A DNA stretch of 64,000 nt from Lentzea pudingi (GCF_014646255.1 NZ_BMNC01000004.1:450480-514479), one strand, 5' to 3'. Shown: positions 43,116 to 52,308, counted from the stretch's first letter. The notes: a model not told the origin generated them from the letters alone. Program-made: numbers and translations.

Positions 43116-46100
43116 CCGCACAACTGCGGGAGGCACTCGCCGCGCTCAGGTTCAACTCCGCCGAGACCCCGGACGACGTCTGGCGCACCTCTCCGTTCCA
43201 TGTGGACGGTCTGCACACGAGGGCGGAGCACCGCATCAGGACGGGCATCGCGGATGCCAGGGACAGCCGGGACTCGAACCCCATCGGGCTCGTGCTGCAG
43301 GGACGCAAGGGCGTGGGCAAGACGCACCTGCTCGGCACGGTCCGCAGCATGGTGCAGGGGACCGGCGGCTACTTCTTCCTGATCGAGGTCACCTCCGCGG
43401 TGATGTTCTGGGAGGACGTCGCCGACGCGATGCGCAGCGAGTTGCTCAGGACCGACGACAGCGGAGAACTCCAGCTCGTCGTCCTGCTGCGGCAACTCTG
43501 CCGCGGCGCGGACGTGCCAGAAGAGGTCACTCGCGCGATCGTCAACGAGGCCACGTTGACCCCTGAGCACCTGCGTGTGCTCATCGCCGGTCTGCGCAGG
43601 GTGGATGCCCGGATCGCAAGCGAGTGCGAGGACGTCATCCGGGCACTGGTCCTGTACACGTCGAGCTACTCGGCAATCGGCCGGACATACCTCGAAGGTC
43701 TCGAGGACGGGGTTGCCGAGCGACGTGAGTGGGGCTTGTCGGCCAGGCCGAAGCCGGCACAGCACCTGGTGCGCGACATCTCGCGCGTGCTCGCCATGAC
43801 GGGTCCGTGTGTGATCGCGATCGACCAACTGGACACCGTGGTCAACAAGAGTCAGGAGCGCATCGAGGACGAGATCAACCCGGAGGAGGCGCGGGAGCTC
43901 GCGCTCATCTCGGACGGGTTGATGCAACTCCGCGAGATCACTCGTCGAACGTTGACCGTCGTGGCCTGCCTGCCGACCACCTGGAAGAAGTTGAGCAAGG
44001 CCGCGAGCGACACCGTCGGCGACCGGTTCACGACGACCCCGGTCCTCGGCGCGATCATGGACCCGGCGATCGCGAAGACGCTCGTCGAGAAGTGGTTGAC
44101 CGTGATCTACCGGAGCAAGGAGATCACACCGCCTCACTCGACCTGGCCGATCGCCGCTGAGGCGTTCGGCGAGCACTGGCAGGCGGAAACACCCCGCACC
44201 CTTCTCAAGCGCATCCACCTCCACGCGGAGGCGTGCCTGCACGGCGAGATCCGGGAACTCCGCTCGTTCCAAGAACCTTTGACGGAGGAACCGCAGGCGT
44301 CGGTCGCGACATTCGTGGCGGAGCCGCTCTCCGAGGAGGGTTACCTCTCCGAGCTCGATGCCAAGTTCAGGCGGTTGCGGGAGAGAGCCGCTCTCGCCGC
44401 CGCAGACGTTCGTCCGCACAACGAGGACGACGTCATGCCGGAGTTGCTGCTGGCCGGGCTGAGGTCCTGGGTCACCGAGATCGGCAACGACGACCTCGCG
44501 TGGCACCCCGAACCCCAGTCCGCGGACAAGAGCCTGCACGCGAGCCTGCGCCACACCGTCGACGAGGAACGGGACGTCGAGGAGCGCTGGGTCTTCCGGC
44601 TCATCGCGAGCAGCCACGGCAACCGGGTCCTGCGCAAGCTGCGCGACGCGCGGGCGGCGGCCGAGGACGGACGCGGGCGGCACCTCGTCCTGATCCGCAA
44701 CGGCTCCAAGGGATGGGCCGGGGCGAAGACCAAGGGCGAGGTCGCGGAGTTCGAGAAGCGCGGTGGCAAGAGCATCGACGTGTCCGACGACGATCTGCGC
44801 ACGTTCATCGCGCTCAAGGAGATGTGGTCGTCGCAGTCGCACCAGCTGCTCGCGTGGCTCGTGGCGCGGAAGCCGGCCAGCAGCACCACGTTCCTGCAGG
44901 TGATCCTCCCGGACCCGGTGAGGAGTGGCGCGAGGAGCGGACACCAGGAGACACGGCCGCCGCCGCGACCAATGCCCGAGCCACGATCCAAGCCCCAGTC
45001 GAAGGCACAACCGAAACCGCTACCCGAGCAAGGACCACGATCGCAGCCCAAGGTCGAGAGACAGGTGCCCGGGGCGAGTGACGGGGCGATCCTGCTCGGG
45101 ATGGACGGGGAGATCCGGATCGAGCTCGAGTCGTTGCGCAAGCACGCGATCGTGTTCGCCGGGTCTGGCAGTGGCAAGACCGTGTTGTTGCGGCGGATCG
45201 TTGAAGAGTGTGCGCTGCAAGGGGTTTCGGCGATCGTGCTCGATCCCAACAACGACCTCGCGCGGCTCGGGGATGCCTGGCCCGAGGTGCCGGGGGAGTG
45301 GCGGGCTGGTGATCCGGCGCTGGCCGCCGAGTACCTCGCCGGTACCGAAGTCGTGGTGTGGACGCCTGGGCGGGCCGGTGGGCGGCCCTTGAGTTTTCAT
45401 CCGCTGCCTGACTTCGCGCTGGTTCGGGGGGATGAGGATGAGTTCGAGGCAGCTGTCGAGGCTGCTGTTGCTCGGTTGGTGCCTCATGCCCGGATCGCCA
45501 GTGAGACGAAGTTCGCTGTTCGGGGGCGGGCTGTGCTCAAGGAGGCGTTGAAGCACTATGCGCGCAATGATCGCAGGGATCTGAACGGGTTGGTGGACCT
45601 GTTGGCCGAGTTGCCGGACGGGGTCAGCAAGTTGTACTCCGCCACGGCTACCGCGGCGGATCTGGCCGAGACGTTGCGGGCCGCGATGGTCAACGATCCG
45701 TTGCTCGCCGGGACCGGTGAGGCTACTGATCCCGGGGTGTTGTTCGAGCCTTCCGCGGGGAAGAAGGCCCGGATCTCGGTGGTCAGCTTTGTCGGGTTGC
45801 CGTCCGACGAGCAGCGGCAGGGGTTCATCAGCCAGTTGCAGCTGGAGGTGTTCGCCTGGATCAAGCGGAATCCCGCTGTGGATCGGCCGCTCGGTGGGCT
45901 GATGGTGATGGACGAGGCGCAGACGATCGCGCCTTCCGGTGGTGCTTCGGCCAGTACGCGGACGACTATTCTGCTTGCGTCGCAGGCGCGGAAGTACGGG
46001 CTTGGGTTGTTGTTGGCGACGCAGGCGCCCAAGGGTGTGCACAATCAGGTGACCGGGAATGCGACCACGCAGTTCTTCGGGCGGTTGAACAGTCCGGCGC

Positions 46101-46294
46101 AGATCGCCGCGGCCACGGAGATGGCTCGGGCCAAGGGGAGTTCGATCTCGGACATCTCGCGGCTGGAGCGCGGGCAGTTCTACGTCACCGGCGACACGTT
46201 CGGGTTCCGGCGGATGCGGGCGCCGTTGTGCCTGAGTCACCATCCGCCCAGTCCGTTGCGGCTGGAGGAAGTGATCGAGAGAGCCCGGCAGTGA
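43112..46294 (+). CDS. 1060-aa protein: AAA-type NTPase plus HerA/FtsK-like ATPase
   Basis: Two ATPase modules in one chain. Residues 1-400: AAA-type NTPase with Walker A GRKGVGKTH (64-72) and Walker B-like CVIAIDQLDTV. Residues 400-600: a uncharacterised module including HLVLIRNGSKGWAGAKTKGE. A Pro/Arg/Lys/Gln-rich linker covers about 607-653. Residues 660-1060: HerA-type motor with Walker A FAGSGSGKTVLLRRI (about 682-696), Walker B LMVMDEAQTIAP (about 931) and QARKYGLGLLLATQAPKG. HerA rings partner with nucleases or NADases in known antiphage systems. Codon use shifts slightly in the HerA half, suggesting a fusion. Confidence 0.82.
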   Translation: MTAQLREALAALRFNSAETPDDVWRTSPFHVDGLHTRAEHRIRTGIADARDSRDSNPIGLVLQGRKGVGKTHLLGTVRSMVQGTGGYFFLIEVTSAVMFWEDVADAMRSELLRTDDSGELQLVVLLRQLCRGADVPEEVTRAIVNEATLTPEHLRVLIAGLRRVDARIASECEDVIRALVLYTSSYSAIGRTYLEGLEDGVAERREWGLSARPKPAQHLVRDISRVLAMTGPCVIAIDQLDTVVNKSQERIEDEINPEEARELALISDGLMQLREITRRTLTVVACLPTTWKKLSKAASDTVGDRFTTTPVLGAIMDPAIAKTLVEKWLTVIYRSKEITPPHSTWPIAAEAFGEHWQAETPRTLLKRIHLHAEACLHGEIRELRSFQEPLTEEPQASVATFVAEPLSEEGYLSELDAKFRRLRERAALAAADVRPHNEDDVMPELLLAGLRSWVTEIGNDDLAWHPEPQSADKSLHASLRHTVDEERDVEERWVFRLIASSHGNRVLRKLRDARAAAEDGRGRHLVLIRNGSKGWAGAKTKGEVAEFEKRGGKSIDVSDDDLRTFIALKEMWSSQSHQLLAWLVARKPASSTTFLQVILPDPVRSGARSGHQETRPPPRPMPEPRSKPQSKAQPKPLPEQGPRSQPKVERQVPGASDGAILLGMDGEIRIELESLRKHAIVFAGSGSGKTVLLRRIVEECALQGVSAIVLDPNNDLARLGDAWPEVPGEWRAGDPALAAEYLAGTEVVVWTPGRAGGRPLSFHPLPDFALVRGDEDEFEAAVEAAVARLVPHARIASETKFAVRGRAVLKEALKHYARNDRRDLNGLVDLLAELPDGVSKLYSATATAADLAETLRAAMVNDPLLAGTGEATDPGVLFEPSAGKKARISVVSFVGLPSDEQRQGFISQLQLEVFAWIKRNPAVDRPLGGLMVMDEAQTIAPSGGASASTRTTILLASQARKYGLGLLLATQAPKGVHNQVTGNATTQFFGRLNSPAQIAAATEMARAKGSSISDISRLERGQFYVTGDTFGFRRMRAPLCLSHHPPSPLRLEEVIERARQ

Positions 46295-46298
46295 ACGA

Positions 46299-46332
46299 GG
46301 GCGGTGCCCCCTGAACGTTGGGGGCACCGCCC
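46299..46332. terminator. perfect bidirectional terminator
   Basis: GGGCGGTGCCCCC, 8-nt loop, GGGGGCACCGCCC: a perfect 13-bp stem between the convergent HerA and TIR-like genes. Confidence 0.85.
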
Positions 46333-46339
46333 TTCGGTC

Positions 46340-46957
46340 TCACAGCGCGGTGAGCATGTCCTCGATTCGTTGCCACAGCACGGGTAGCTGTTCGGCTGAA
46401 CCGACCAGCACGACGAAGTTCACCCTCTCGTTGTCGCTGTCGACCTGCAGCGCGTACACCGCGTCGCCCGCCCGTTCGACGCGCAGGGCGATCGTGCTGT
46501 CGCCCTGGTGCAGGGTGCCGGTGAGGCCGCGTCCGGCCAGTGCGGGTGAGGCCGCGGCGAACTGTTCGGCCAGCTGGCGCAGGGCGTTGCCCGCGGGTGC
46601 CGGCTGCTTGTGCGCTTCGGCCAGATCGGACACCAGGGCGCGCTCCTCTCCTGCGGTTTCCGCGGCTTCCACGCGGGCCACGAGGGTGTCGACGAGGTGT
46701 TCGTCGGCGCGCAGGTAGATCACGTCCGACGACGCGGGCGGCTCGCCGGTCAGGACCGGGAGCACGTGGTCGCGGTCCACCAGGTCGTCCACTGTGGACA
46801 CGAACGGCACCAGGAAGCGCACCCGGGCCTGCGGCAGGTCGTTGCCCTCCAGCACCGTCAGGCCGCGCTGGCGGCAGGCCTCGACCACCTCGTCGACGAC
46901 GGCGCGCTGTTCTTCGGCGAACGACACGGCGATGTCGTAGGTCGCGGATTCGGTCAC
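46340..46957 (-). CDS. second TIR-like protein
   Basis: A 205-aa protein. GTG 46957 has GAGGAGG 5 nt upstream. It opens TYDIAVSFAEEQRAVVDEVVEACRQRGLTVLEGNDLPQ, the start of a TIR fold, and continues with RVRFLVPFVSTVDDL and HVLPVLTGE. The catalytic Glu region of classical TIRs is not obvious, so it may be a regulatory or ligand-binding TIR-like domain. The C-terminal 80 residues (TLHQGDSTIALRVERAGD, VYALQVDSDNERVNFVVLVG) form a different beta-rich domain. Convergent with the HerA gene. Confidence 0.65.
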   Translation of the reverse strand: MTESATYDIAVSFAEEQRAVVDEVVEACRQRGLTVLEGNDLPQARVRFLVPFVSTVDDLVDRDHVLPVLTGEPPASSDVIYLRADEHLVDTLVARVEAAETAGEERALVSDLAEAHKQPAPAGNALRQLAEQFAAASPALAGRGLTGTLHQGDSTIALRVERAGDAVYALQVDSDNERVNFVVLVGSAEQLPVLWQRIEDMLTAL

Positions 46958-47174
46958 TCGAACCTCCTCGGTGAGTTCCGGCCGGCGGCCGGGCGCGCGC
47001 AGCATTCACCGGGGTTGTCGACCAGAAGTGGATGAGGAGTGGACGCGTTGACCACCTCGGTGGGCAACGGGAAACACCTGGTTCCACGCTTTTCGAAGAC
47101 GAATGCTCGAAGGGAGCCCGCAGAGAGCGGGCGAAATCCGGAAATCAATTCCGATCACCTTCGGAGGATTCGCC

Positions 47175-47351
47175 ATGTCCAAAATCGTGTCCACTGTCGC
47201 CGCCGGCGCCGCCACGCTCCTGACCGCGATCGCCATCGCGGGCTCCGTTTCCGGTGGTGTCGCGGCCAACGCCGACGACAACCCGCCGCCGCCCCCCACC
47301 ACGACCACCACGGAAACGCAGGACGGCGGCGGCAACGTGTGGCACGGCTGA
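47175..47351 (+). CDS. small secreted peptide
   Basis: A 58-aa precursor: basic start, hydrophobic segment (VSTVAAGAATLLTAIAIAG), likely cleavage after SVSGGVAANA, then a 25-residue mature part with five Pro, five Thr and a Gly-rich end NVWHG. CGGAGG 7 nt upstream of ATG. Its own terminator follows and an XRE-TPR regulator comes next on the same strand. No family recognised; could be a signal or wall-associated peptide. Confidence 0.7.
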   Translation: MSKIVSTVAAGAATLLTAIAIAGSVSGGVAANADDNPPPPPTTTTTETQDGGGNVWHG

Positions 47352-47363
47352 GGTAGTCGTGAA

Positions 47364-47400
47364 ATCGCCCCGGCCCTATTTTCAGCAGGGCCGGGGCGAT
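47364..47400 (+). terminator. terminator of the small peptide gene
   Basis: ATCGCCCCGGCCCT, 9-nt loop, AGGGCCGGGGCGAT: perfect 14-bp stem starting 12 nt after the stop. Confidence 0.82.
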
Positions 47401-47455
47401 TGCCTCGCGCACGTTCGGATGATGTACTCGGAACACGCCGGAAGGGGAGGTAATC

Positions 47456-48655
47456 GTGGCCGCGACCTTTGGTGAGTTGTTGCGCCGGCATCGCATCGCC
47501 GCGGGTTTGTCGATGGGGCAGCTGGCCAAGCTGATCCACTACAGCAAGGGCTACCTCAGCAAGATCGAGAACGACCTCAAACCACCCACCCCGACGGTCG
47601 CCAGGTTGTGCGACGGCGTGCTGGAGGTGGGAGGTCTGCTGGTCGAGGCGGCGATGAGGCCGGCCTCCAGCGGACGCAGACACGTGCTGGTCGCCGGGAC
47701 GATGCTCGGCGCGAGCACGATGCTCGGCGTCGCGCCGCTCGGGGGCGGCGGGGCGCGGTCGGTCCCGGACGAGATGGTGCTCGCCGGGATGCGCACGTCG
47801 TTCGAGACGCTGCAGGGCCTCGGTCTGCGGACCAGCCCGCTGGTGCTGGTCGAACCGCTGAAAGCCTTGCAGCACACGGTGCACGGGATGGCGCGCGAGA
47901 ACACCGGGCCGGTCGGCACGCGGTTGCTGCGGCTCGCGGCGCGCATCGCCGAGTACACCGGCTGGATGTGCCAGGAGGCCGGGGACGAGCCGAACGCGCT
48001 GTGGTGGACGAGGCACGCGTCCGAACTCTCCCGCGCGGCAGGCGATCCCGACATCGCCGCCTACGCGTTCGTGCGGGAGGCCGGGCTCGCGCTCTACCGG
48101 CAGGACGCGGCCTCCACGATCAGCCTCGCCCAGCAGGCGCAGTGGATCGGCAGCGCCGGGTCGCGGGTGCTCGCGCTGGCCGCACGGCGTGAGGCACAGG
48201 GACATGCGCTCGCCGGCGACCGGTACGGGACGGAGAGCGCGTTCGACCGGGCGGCGAACCTGATGGAGGCCGTCGACCCGGACGGCCCCTACCCGGCGCT
48301 CGGTTCCAGCGCGCCCGATCCGCTGGAACTGGCGAAGGGGTGGTCGCTGTCCGACCTCGGGCTCAACGAGGAGGCGGCGGCCGTGCTGGACCGCCAGCTC
48401 GCGTTGGTACCGGCCACGTCCCGCCGTTCCCGGGCCAGGTTCGGCACGCGCAGGGCACTCGCGTACGCGTTGTCAGGCGAGGTGGACGAGAGCTGCCGGA
48501 CGCTCGCGTCCGTGCTGGACGACGCGGCGCAGGTCGACTCCGCGACGGTGCGGACCGACCTGCGGCAGCTCGCGAGAACCCTGGGGCGGTGGCACAACCA
48601 CGGCGCGGTCCAAGAGGTCTACCCGGATCTGAAGCGCCTGCTCACTCACCGCTGA
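47456..48655 (+). CDS. XRE-family regulator with TPR-like C-terminal domain
   Basis: A 399-aa protein. HTH at 5-60: FGELLRRHRIAAGLSMGQLAKLIHYSKGYLSKIENDLKPPTPTVARLCD. The remaining 330 residues are helical and TPR-like, as in peptide-sensing or developmental actinobacterial regulators. GTG at 47456 has GGGGAGG 6 nt upstream. The ligand is unknown, but the secreted peptide gene immediately upstream is a candidate. The 3' end overlaps the convergent AfsR-like gene by 14 bp. Confidence 0.83.
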   Translation: MAATFGELLRRHRIAAGLSMGQLAKLIHYSKGYLSKIENDLKPPTPTVARLCDGVLEVGGLLVEAAMRPASSGRRHVLVAGTMLGASTMLGVAPLGGGGARSVPDEMVLAGMRTSFETLQGLGLRTSPLVLVEPLKALQHTVHGMARENTGPVGTRLLRLAARIAEYTGWMCQEAGDEPNALWWTRHASELSRAAGDPDIAAYAFVREAGLALYRQDAASTISLAQQAQWIGSAGSRVLALAARREAQGHALAGDRYGTESAFDRAANLMEAVDPDGPYPALGSSAPDPLELAKGWSLSDLGLNEEAAAVLDRQLALVPATSRRSRARFGTRRALAYALSGEVDESCRTLASVLDDAAQVDSATVRTDLRQLARTLGRWHNHGAVQEVYPDLKRLLTHR

Positions 48656-51530
48656 CGCAGTCGCACGTCAGCGCCGCCCGTTCGGCCCGCACCTCCTCGG
48701 CCTCGGCTTGTCCGAGCTCGCGGAAGAGCGCTTCGGCGGAGTCCCAGTGTGCGACGGCTTCGGCGTGACGTTCGAGCGCGTGCAGCATCCGGGCGACGCC
48801 GAGCTCGCCGTGCGCCTGGTTCGTCAGGTTGCCCGTGCCGGTGGTCTCGCGCAACGACTTCTGGAACAGGAGCAACGCCGCGGCCCGGTCTCCGCCGTCC
48901 CGGACGGTGGCGGCGTGGTCGCGGTAGAGCCGTGCGTTCAAGTCCGGGTCGTGCAGTCCTGCCGCCGCCTTGGCCGCCAGGCCGTGGTGGTGCAACGCTT
49001 CGGTGAGCCTGCCCGCGAGCCGGTGGGCGTCGGCGATGTTGGTCAGGGCGAAGGAGGCTGTGCTCGCATCGCCGATCTCGTCGGCGATGTCATGTGCTTC
49101 CAGGTGGATCGGGATGGCCCCGTCACGGTCGCCGAGGTGCTGCCGGATCGCGCCGAGGTTGTTGAGCGCGTGCGCGAGACCGAGCCGGAACTGGATCTTC
49201 CGGAAGACCTCGACGGCTTCGTTGTGCTGCGCCAGCGCGATGTCGTAGTGGCGGTGCTGTTCGTTGATGAAGCCGAGCATGGTCAACGCGTGCCCGCGGC
49301 CGCGCTGGTCGCCGCACTCCTCGCACTTCGCTTGCGCGGCCTCGAAATGCTTCAACGCCTGGTCGTGCAAGCCGAGCTGGAGGGACGACACGGCGAGCGC
49401 GCCCAGCGTCACCGCTTCGCCCGCCACGTCGCCGAGCCGGGTCCAGCGCGCCAACGCCTGCTCGGCCAGCTTCAACGCCTCCGCGTGCCGCCCGCACCTG
49501 TCGTTCGCGGTGGAAAGGCGTTGCAGCACATGCGCTTGGCTGTAGTCGTCGTCCGTGCGCACGTACTTGACGGCCTCGATCCAGTCCTCGAAGAGGTTCA
49601 ACGTGAGGAAGTGCCGCCAGATGAGCGCAGCCAGCCGCCACGCCTGGTCCGAGCCGGAACGCCGGATCGCGGCCATCAGGTTGTCGCGCTCGGCGGTGAT
49701 CCACGTCAGCGCCTCGCCCTCGGTGGTGAAACTGAGGCCGTGCGGGCTTTCGCGTTCTGGGGAAGGCAGTGCGAGGCGGTCGAACGGGTGGGCGACACTC
49801 ACCGCGCCGGCCAGCGTCACGAGGTAGAAGTCCAGCAGCCGCGTCAAAGCGTCGGCGGGTACCTCTTCCTGGGCGGCGAACTCCTTGATGGAGTCGAGCA
49901 TCTGGTAGCGGTCCGGCGCGACCTCTTCGAGCAGGCAGACCTCGTGCAGGTCGTAGAGGAGCTTGCGGGTGGTGGCGACGTCGTGGTCTGCCAGCGCGGC
50001 CGCGCCGATCAGGTCGACGTCAGGGCCCGGGAGGTGGCCGAACAGGCGGAAGAGCCGTTGCTGCTGGTCGTCCAGCTGCTGGTAGGAGGTGTGGATGGCG
50101 GCGGTGCCCTCCTGCCACGACCCGCTGTCGTCCATCAGGCCGAGCAGGTGTTCGAGCGACCACCTGTCGTGCTTGCGCAGCAAGGCCGCGGCGACCGTGA
50201 TGGACACCGGCAGGTAGCCGCAGCGCTTCACCAACCCGGCCACGGCCTTCGACCTGCCGTGCACGCGTGGTCCGGTCAGCGTCAGGAACAGCGCCTCGGC
50301 GTCGTCGCGCGGCATCGGGGACAGCCGGACGTGCTCGCTGATGTCGGGCTCGCCCATCCTGCGGCTGGTGACGATCGCGAAGCAGTCGCGTGCCTCGGGC
50401 AGCAACGGGCGGATCTGTTCGGGTGACGCCGCGTTGTCCAGCACCACGAGCGTTTTCGTGCCGTAGAGCTGGGTCTGGTAGAGCGTTGCCTTGCGGCCCT
50501 CGGTGTCCGGGATCTGTTCGGGCGGGATGCCCAGCTCGGTCAGGAGTTGCGTCAACGCCTCCGACACCGACATCGGGGCCACGTTCGGCGTGAACCCGTT
50601 GAGGCCCACGAGGAGCTGTCCGTCGGGGAAGCGGTGGCGCAGGCGGTGCGCGGCCTCGACGGCGAGGCCGGTCTTGCCGACGCCGGGCGTGCCGCTGATC
50701 CACACCGCGCGGCGTTCGTTCGATCCCGCGGCGGCGGCCTCGATCGTGCCGAGTTCCCCCGACCGGCCGGTGAAGCCGCCGGGACGGGTCGGCAGCGAGC
50801 TGGCCGGTTCGCCGCGGCGGGCGCGTTCGGCGAGGTTGCGCAGCACGGTTCCGGGTTCGAGGCCCAGGTCGGCGAGCGCTTCGGACGCGGCGTCGAAGGC
50901 CTTGATCGCCCCGACGCGGTCGCCGCCCGCGATCAGCGCGCGCATCAGCAGTTCCGTGTACTTCTGGTGGGCAGGCTGGAGGCGGACGGCGCGGCGCATC
51001 CGGTCGCGGGCCGAGCGGTGGTCGCCGGTGACGAGCTCCAGTTCGGCGAGGTCGCCGAGCGCGTCGAGGTGGGCCTCGTCCGGCGGGATCACCTCGGTGC
51101 CGCCGATCCGGTCGATGTTGATGTCCTCCAGGAAGTCGCCACGCCACAGCGCCACCGCCTTGCGCAGCAGTGCGACGGCACGCCTTTGGTCGTTGTCCTG
51201 CAGGGCCTGGGCCGCCTCGGCGCGCAGCCGTTCGAAGAGGACCGCGTCGATCCGGTCCTCGTCCACGCGCAGCACGTACCCGGTGGCCGTCCGCTCGATC
51301 AGCGCGTCGGTGCCGTCGAACGCCTTGCGCAGCTTGTTGATGTACCCGCGCACCAGCGTCCGGCGTTCCGGGTTGTCCGGCCACACGATCTCGGTGATCC
51401 GTTCGGGTGACACGGGTTTGTTCGCGTTCAGCAGGAGCACGACGAGGATGAAGCGTTGTTGCTGGTCCCCCAACGGTATGGCGGCGTGGTCGTGCCATGC
51501 GTCCAGTGGGCCCAGCATTCGAAATTCCAC
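48642..51530 (-). CDS. AfsR/SARP-family regulator (BTAD-NB-ARC-TPR)
   Basis: A 962-aa giant regulator: OmpR-type winged helix (MLGPLDAWHDHAAIPLGDQQQRF, about 1-90), bacterial transcriptional activation domain (about 95-245), NB-ARC NTPase with Walker A SGTPGVGKTGLAVEAAHRL (about 280) and LVVLDNAASPEQIRPLLP, then at least six TPR repeats to the end. Such proteins regulate secondary metabolism and development. GTG 51530 has GGAGG 5 nt upstream. No biosynthetic cluster adjacent in this window. Confidence 0.88.
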   Translation of the reverse strand: MEFRMLGPLDAWHDHAAIPLGDQQQRFILVVLLLNANKPVSPERITEIVWPDNPERRTLVRGYINKLRKAFDGTDALIERTATGYVLRVDEDRIDAVLFERLRAEAAQALQDNDQRRAVALLRKAVALWRGDFLEDINIDRIGGTEVIPPDEAHLDALGDLAELELVTGDHRSARDRMRRAVRLQPAHQKYTELLMRALIAGGDRVGAIKAFDAASEALADLGLEPGTVLRNLAERARRGEPASSLPTRPGGFTGRSGELGTIEAAAAGSNERRAVWISGTPGVGKTGLAVEAAHRLRHRFPDGQLLVGLNGFTPNVAPMSVSEALTQLLTELGIPPEQIPDTEGRKATLYQTQLYGTKTLVVLDNAASPEQIRPLLPEARDCFAIVTSRRMGEPDISEHVRLSPMPRDDAEALFLTLTGPRVHGRSKAVAGLVKRCGYLPVSITVAAALLRKHDRWSLEHLLGLMDDSGSWQEGTAAIHTSYQQLDDQQQRLFRLFGHLPGPDVDLIGAAALADHDVATTRKLLYDLHEVCLLEEVAPDRYQMLDSIKEFAAQEEVPADALTRLLDFYLVTLAGAVSVAHPFDRLALPSPERESPHGLSFTTEGEALTWITAERDNLMAAIRRSGSDQAWRLAALIWRHFLTLNLFEDWIEAVKYVRTDDDYSQAHVLQRLSTANDRCGRHAEALKLAEQALARWTRLGDVAGEAVTLGALAVSSLQLGLHDQALKHFEAAQAKCEECGDQRGRGHALTMLGFINEQHRHYDIALAQHNEAVEVFRKIQFRLGLAHALNNLGAIRQHLGDRDGAIPIHLEAHDIADEIGDASTASFALTNIADAHRLAGRLTEALHHHGLAAKAAAGLHDPDLNARLYRDHAATVRDGGDRAAALLLFQKSLRETTGTGNLTNQAHGELGVARMLHALERHAEAVAHWDSAEALFRELGQAEAEEVRAERAALTCDCVSGE

Positions 51531-51649
51531 GCCGCCTCCTGCTCTGAAGCTTCCGTCTGGGTGGAATGTCGCGCAAGGCCGCTTCCGCGTGTCAGGGAAT
51601 CATCTTTTTGTCCACGTTTGATCAACGCGATCCGGTAACGGTGCACGTC

Positions 51650-52222
51650 ATGGTGCCCGATGTGTTGCCGTGCTACCTGCTGTGCGACGTGTCGTTCTCG
51701 ATGAGCGACCACATCGACGAGGTCAACGCCGGAATGCGCGAGTTCCGCGGCGTGGTGCACGCGGATCGGCGCGCTGCCGCGCAGATCCGGCTGTGCGTGG
51801 TCGCATTCGCGGAAAGTCCGCTGGTCGTGCGGCCTTTGCAGCCCGCACTCGACCCGTCGGAAATCATTCGTCCTCGCCAGGAATCGGGATCCGACTTCGG
51901 GTCCGCGTTCACCCTGGTGCGCACCGTCATCGAACGCGACGTGCACGCCCTCAAGGAACAGCGGTTGCGGGTGCGCCGCCCGATGCTGTTCTTCGTCTCC
52001 GACGGCAGGCCGACCGATCCGGCCTGGCCCGCCGCGCTGGCACGGCTGACGGCCACCGCGTCGTGCCCGGAGATGATCGCGTTCGGGCTCGGCGCGGTCG
52101 ACCAGCCGACGCTCGGCCGCATCGGCACCTCGCGCGTCTTCCTCGGCCGCGACGGCGTCCGCCTGGGCAACGCGCTGGCCTCTTCGGTCGCGCGGACGGT
52201 CCTGCGAGCGGAGCACGTGTGA
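51650..52222 (+). CDS. von Willebrand factor A (vWA) domain protein
   Basis: A 190-aa vWA protein: MIDAS motif CDVSFSMSDHI (DxSxS), SGSDFGSAFTLVRTVI and FFVSDGRPTDPAW. Length is close to a bare vWA domain. ATG 51650 is chosen; GTG 51641 is also open, and neither has a Shine-Dalgarno site, so leaderless translation is possible. Divergent from the AfsR-like gene; followed by a gene of unknown function at 52309 that may be its partner. Confidence 0.78.
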   Translation: MVPDVLPCYLLCDVSFSMSDHIDEVNAGMREFRGVVHADRRAAAQIRLCVVAFAESPLVVRPLQPALDPSEIIRPRQESGSDFGSAFTLVRTVIERDVHALKEQRLRVRRPMLFFVSDGRPTDPAWPAALARLTATASCPEMIAFGLGAVDQPTLGRIGTSRVFLGRDGVRLGNALASSVARTVLRAEHV

Positions 52223-52308
52223 CGAATCCACGGCGTGTCCACTTCTCGTCCACACGCCCACCGCAACCTGCCCCCGCCGCACGTGAGAGAGCACGGGAGG
52301 AGATCGGG

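Noticed and set aside
42881..45010. 709-codon open frame on the minus strand
   Set aside because: Antisense to the AAA-HerA gene, composition typical of a shadow frame, no start context.
48708..50426. 572-codon open frame on the plus strand
   Set aside because: Antisense to the AfsR-like gene; Val/Arg/Gly/Ala-rich and motif-free.
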